Below, in pieces: positions 61,927-64,000 of a stretch of 64,000 nucleotides of DNA. The number at the start of each line of letters is the position of its first letter. The first letter of the stretch is position 1. A program made the position numbers and the translations under genes. Source of the stretch: Winogradskyella tangerina (GTDB taxonomy: Bacteria > Bacteroidota > Bacteroidia > Flavobacteriales > Flavobacteriaceae); assembly GCF_003260205.1 (NCBI RefSeq), contig NZ_QERF01000004.1, positions 1 to 64,000 of the forward strand, written 5' to 3'. A model generated the notes under the pieces. The model saw only the letters and a program-made list of their open reading frames with translations, had not been told where the DNA came from and did not search any database.

Positions 61927-62064
61927 ATGAAGAAGTTACTATTAAGTGTAGCTATTCTTGTGGGTGCGACTCTAATTCTTTCTCAAGACAATTCCGAAGA
62001 CATAAAAGATGTTGTTAAGGATGAGGTTGTGAATATACAGCCCGAGCTACAGACGGAATCCTAA
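61927..62064 (+). CDS. Small secreted or anchored peptide (45 aa)
   Basis: ATG at 61927, TAA at 62062-62064: MKKLLLSVAILVGATLILSQ followed by the acidic tail DNSEDIKDVVKDEVVNIQPE. The first 20 residues are a clean signal peptide, leaving 25 acidic residues. A TATGTTTG promoter-like element (61892-61899) lies upstream and a very strong terminator downstream, so it is an independently transcribed unit. Function unknown. Confidence 0.72.
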   Translation: MKKLLLSVAILVGATLILSQDNSEDIKDVVKDEVVNIQPELQTES

Positions 62065-62106
62065 ATTTAAGTAAAACATAATCAAGCCGATAGGCTAGTT
62101 AAAATA

Positions 62107-62145
62107 AATAGGATAAAGCTAAAATTTTAGCTTTATCCTATTTTT
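62107..62145 (+). terminator. Strong terminator, 36-bp perfect palindrome
   Basis: The two 18-base arms, 62107-62124 (AATAGGATAAAGCT...) and 62125-62142, are exact reverse complements, and the downstream arm runs into a T run. It lies 43 bases after the small-peptide stop. Confidence 0.85.
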
Positions 62146-62246
62146 ATTACCGTTAATCCTATATTTTAAAGGAATTCAAATTTTATTTAGCTTATTTGCT
62201 CAACTCCAAATCTATATGATATAAGCTTACAACTAATTTATGTAAA

Positions 62247-62915
62247 ATGTTTACTATTGCTAAGAACCATTTACTACTTATAGTTTTAGCCGTTTTTTGT
62301 TTTGTCGGGCATGCACAAGACGAAGAAGTTATCCAAGAGGATAATTCATTTCCCTTTTATAAAATTGAGTTCTATAATCTGCGAGGCACAAATGTCATTG
62401 ATGGGGGTGTCGGGTTAGCTTTGATAAATAGCGATTATCCAGATCCTGAAATAGATATGCATTTAAGAATAGGATTTAAACACTATTTTACTGAATCCTT
62501 GAATGTTAATCTTTCCTTCAATAGATATAATTTGGCATTCAACGAGACTTTTCATCAGGGTTTTATGTCTTTCGATTTTAATTTAGAATATTTAATTCTT
62601 CCTTGTGATGAATTGTCACCATTTATTTACGCCGGTTATGGCTATAATACCACGACCGATTTTGAAAACTCTCAACCAAAAGTGCAGGCTGGTTTAGGTG
62701 TAGAATATTTGTTGTTCGACAAAGTAGGGGTTAAATTGTATGGAGAATTCAATTATGCACTTTCAAATGAAATGGAAGGGCTGATCGTACCAGATAATGA
62801 TGAATACTTCATCAGAGCTGGCATAGGAATCAACTACTACTTTGGCGGCGAAAAAAGAAAGAACCGCTTGATGGAGAATATCGAAACAGTAATAAATTCT
62901 AATTTGCTCGAATAA
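62247..62915 (+). CDS. Outer membrane beta-barrel protein
   Basis: 222 aa. Signal peptide ending GHAQ, then an acidic linker, then alternating amphipathic strands with FIYAGYGYNTTTD and QAGLGVEYLLFDKVGVKLYGEFNYAL, as in small OmpA/porin-like barrels; the last strand is AGIGINYYFGG followed by a basic helical tail. No enzymatic motif. Related small barrel proteins accompany curli-type genes in Flavobacteriaceae, but no csg gene is adjacent here, so function is open. Confidence 0.7.
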   Translation: MFTIAKNHLLLIVLAVFCFVGHAQDEEVIQEDNSFPFYKIEFYNLRGTNVIDGGVGLALINSDYPDPEIDMHLRIGFKHYFTESLNVNLSFNRYNLAFNETFHQGFMSFDFNLEYLILPCDELSPFIYAGYGYNTTTDFENSQPKVQAGLGVEYLLFDKVGVKLYGEFNYALSNEMEGLIVPDNDEYFIRAGIGINYYFGGEKRKNRLMENIETVINSNLLE

Positions 62916-62963
62916 TTCATTACTATTCTTAATTTTGCAAAACCAATATCATAATAAATAATA

Positions 62964-64000
62964 ATGAGTAATTCGGTTAGCAAAAGATATGCCCAGAGAG
63001 GCGTTTCTGCCTCAAAGGAAGATGTTCATAATGCCATTAAAAATATTGACAAAGGCCTATTTCCCAAGGCTTTTTGTAAAATCGTTCCCGACTACTTAAC
63101 AAATGATGATCAGTATTGCCTTATAATGCATGCCGATGGTGCTGGCACAAAGTCATCTCTTGCCTATATGTATTGGAAAGAAACAGGCGATCTTTCTGTC
63201 TGGAAAGGTATTGCCCAAGATGCCTTAATTATGAATATTGACGACTTGCTATGTGTCGGTGCTACGGATAACATAATGCTATCTTCTACGATAGGTAGAA
63301 ATAAGAATCTAATTCCAGGCGAAGTGATCTCTGCTATTATTAACGGTACAGAAGAATTAATCGAAGATCTAAAGAAATTTGGAGTTACGGTGCATTCTAC
63401 CGGTGGAGAAACTGCCGATGTTGGTGATCTGGTTCGTACGATCATAGTCGATTCTACAGTGACAGCCCGCATGAAACGTACCGACGTTATTGATAATGTG
63501 AATATATCTGAAGGTGATGTAATTGTTGGTTTGGCTTCCTTCGGAAAAGCAAGCTATGAAACGGAATATAATGGCGGAATGGGCAGTAACGGATTAACCT
63601 CTGCTAGGCACGATGTCTTCTCCAAGTATTTGGCTAGCACATATCCTGAAAGTTTTGATGCATCTGTTCCTGAAGATTTAGTGTACTCAGGACAAGTAAA
63701 GCTCACAGACCCTGTAGAAAATTCTCCTTTAGATGCAGGGAAGTTGGTATTGTCGCCGACTAGAACTTATGCACCAATCATTAAGGCGATATTGAACAAG
63801 TACAATAGCGATGCCATTCATGGGATGATTCATTGTAGTGGCGGTGCTCAAACCAAAATCCTTCACTTTATCGAAAACTTACATGTCATTAAGGATAACA
63901 TGTTTGAAATTCCACCGTTATTTAAGCTTATTCAAGAGCAATCTAAGACCGATTGGAAGGAAATGTATCAGGTATTCAACTGTGGTCACAGAATGGAGCT
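62964..64000 (+). CDS. purM: Phosphoribosylaminoimidazole synthetase (AIR synthase), partial
   Basis: The frame opens at ATG 62964 (MSNSVSKRYAQRGVSASKED) and runs off the window with 345 complete codons. The AIR-synthase fold is clear: DGAGTKSSLAY, a GDVIVGLASFGK glycine-rich turn, MGSNGLTSAR and IHGMIHCSGGAQTK. It is the PurM-like protein of Bacteroidota, which converts FGAM to AIR in purine synthesis; it is more diverged than E. coli PurM, so assignment to the exact step carries some doubt. TAATTTTG (62930-62937) is a -7-like element. Confidence 0.85.
   Translation, partial: MSNSVSKRYAQRGVSASKEDVHNAIKNIDKGLFPKAFCKIVPDYLTNDDQYCLIMHADGAGTKSSLAYMYWKETGDLSVWKGIAQDALIMNIDDLLCVGATDNIMLSSTIGRNKNLIPGEVISAIINGTEELIEDLKKFGVTVHSTGGETADVGDLVRTIIVDSTVTARMKRTDVIDNVNISEGDVIVGLASFGKASYETEYNGGMGSNGLTSARHDVFSKYLASTYPESFDASVPEDLVYSGQVKLTDPVENSPLDAGKLVLSPTRTYAPIIKAILNKYNSDAIHGMIHCSGGAQTKILHFIENLHVIKDNMFEIPPLFKLIQEQSKTDWKEMYQVFNCGHRME

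Noticed and set aside
61803-62018. 71-codon plus-strand frame over the small secreted peptide
   Set aside because: It overlaps the signal-peptide gene in another frame and gives no sensible protein; the 45-aa frame has a clean signal peptide and its own terminator.

Overview
The window looks like a chromosome segment of a marine-type Flavobacteriaceae (Bacteroidota). It is AT-rich, has type IX secretion (T9SS) sorting tails, TANNTTTG-type -7 promoter elements, a flavobacterial rho/DUF4293 pair, a long disordered insert in Rho, a short-form ProRS, GSII and GSIII glutamine synthetases side by side, and a folP-cdaA neighbourhood. I see no transposase, integrase, phage gene, CRISPR array or rRNA. 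Two tRNAs (Glu, Arg) are present.

Layout. 1-24.5 kb is mostly housekeeping: the end of a T9SS type B protein, a FadL-like outer membrane protein, a Trp/Gly/Arg-rich lipoprotein, proS, tRNA-Glu, rpsT, rho, DUF4293, a phosphodiesterase, truA, an ABC exporter, a c-di-AMP cyclase operon (cdaA plus two zinc-ribbon DUF3667 membrane proteins) next to folP, a DUF1599/DoxX pair, a solitary DppB-like permease, tpiA, prmA, an M57 protease, clpS, then a sulfur/persulfide operon (Crp/Fnr regulator, two YeeE/YedE proteins, MBL-rhodanese fusion, HMA protein) with a CRP-type palindrome in front of the MBL gene, and tRNA-Arg. 24.7-52 kb is the accessory centrepiece, described below. 52-64 kb holds a 50-aa conserved-looking small protein, a T9SS-secreted endonuclease I, a BlaI/M56 signalling pair behind three tandem 20-bp operators, a Ca/Na antiporter, the two divergent glutamine synthetases with paired GGTCAA inverted repeats between them, a 45-aa secreted peptide, a beta-barrel protein and the start of purM.

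The accessory region has two converging operons that meet with only 9 bases between their stop codons. The plus-strand operon (31592-38972) encodes a lipoprotein, a CHASE2 membrane sensor without an output domain, a small exported protein and a 1515-aa propeller-caspase. The minus-strand operon (51926-38982) encodes a trypsin-ankyrin protease, a DUF900 alpha/beta hydrolase, a coiled-coil/beta-barrel protein, a caspase, two CHAT proteases and a caspase-TPR protein. A further lipoprotein TPR-CHAT protease (26786-30019) follows a T9SS protein just upstream. In total there are three caspase-like, three CHAT and one trypsin-like protease, all with intact catalytic residues and all with export signals, so this looks like an envelope-located protease network rather than a cytoplasmic defence island. 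Most members carry a short T/A/S-R-G-S/G motif in propeptide, linker or tail positions, in keeping with the Arg/Lys preference of bacterial caspase homologues. I propose these as candidate mutual or self-cleavage sites of a proteolytic cascade. The function (cell death, envelope stress response, anti-phage or predation defence) cannot be decided from sequence.
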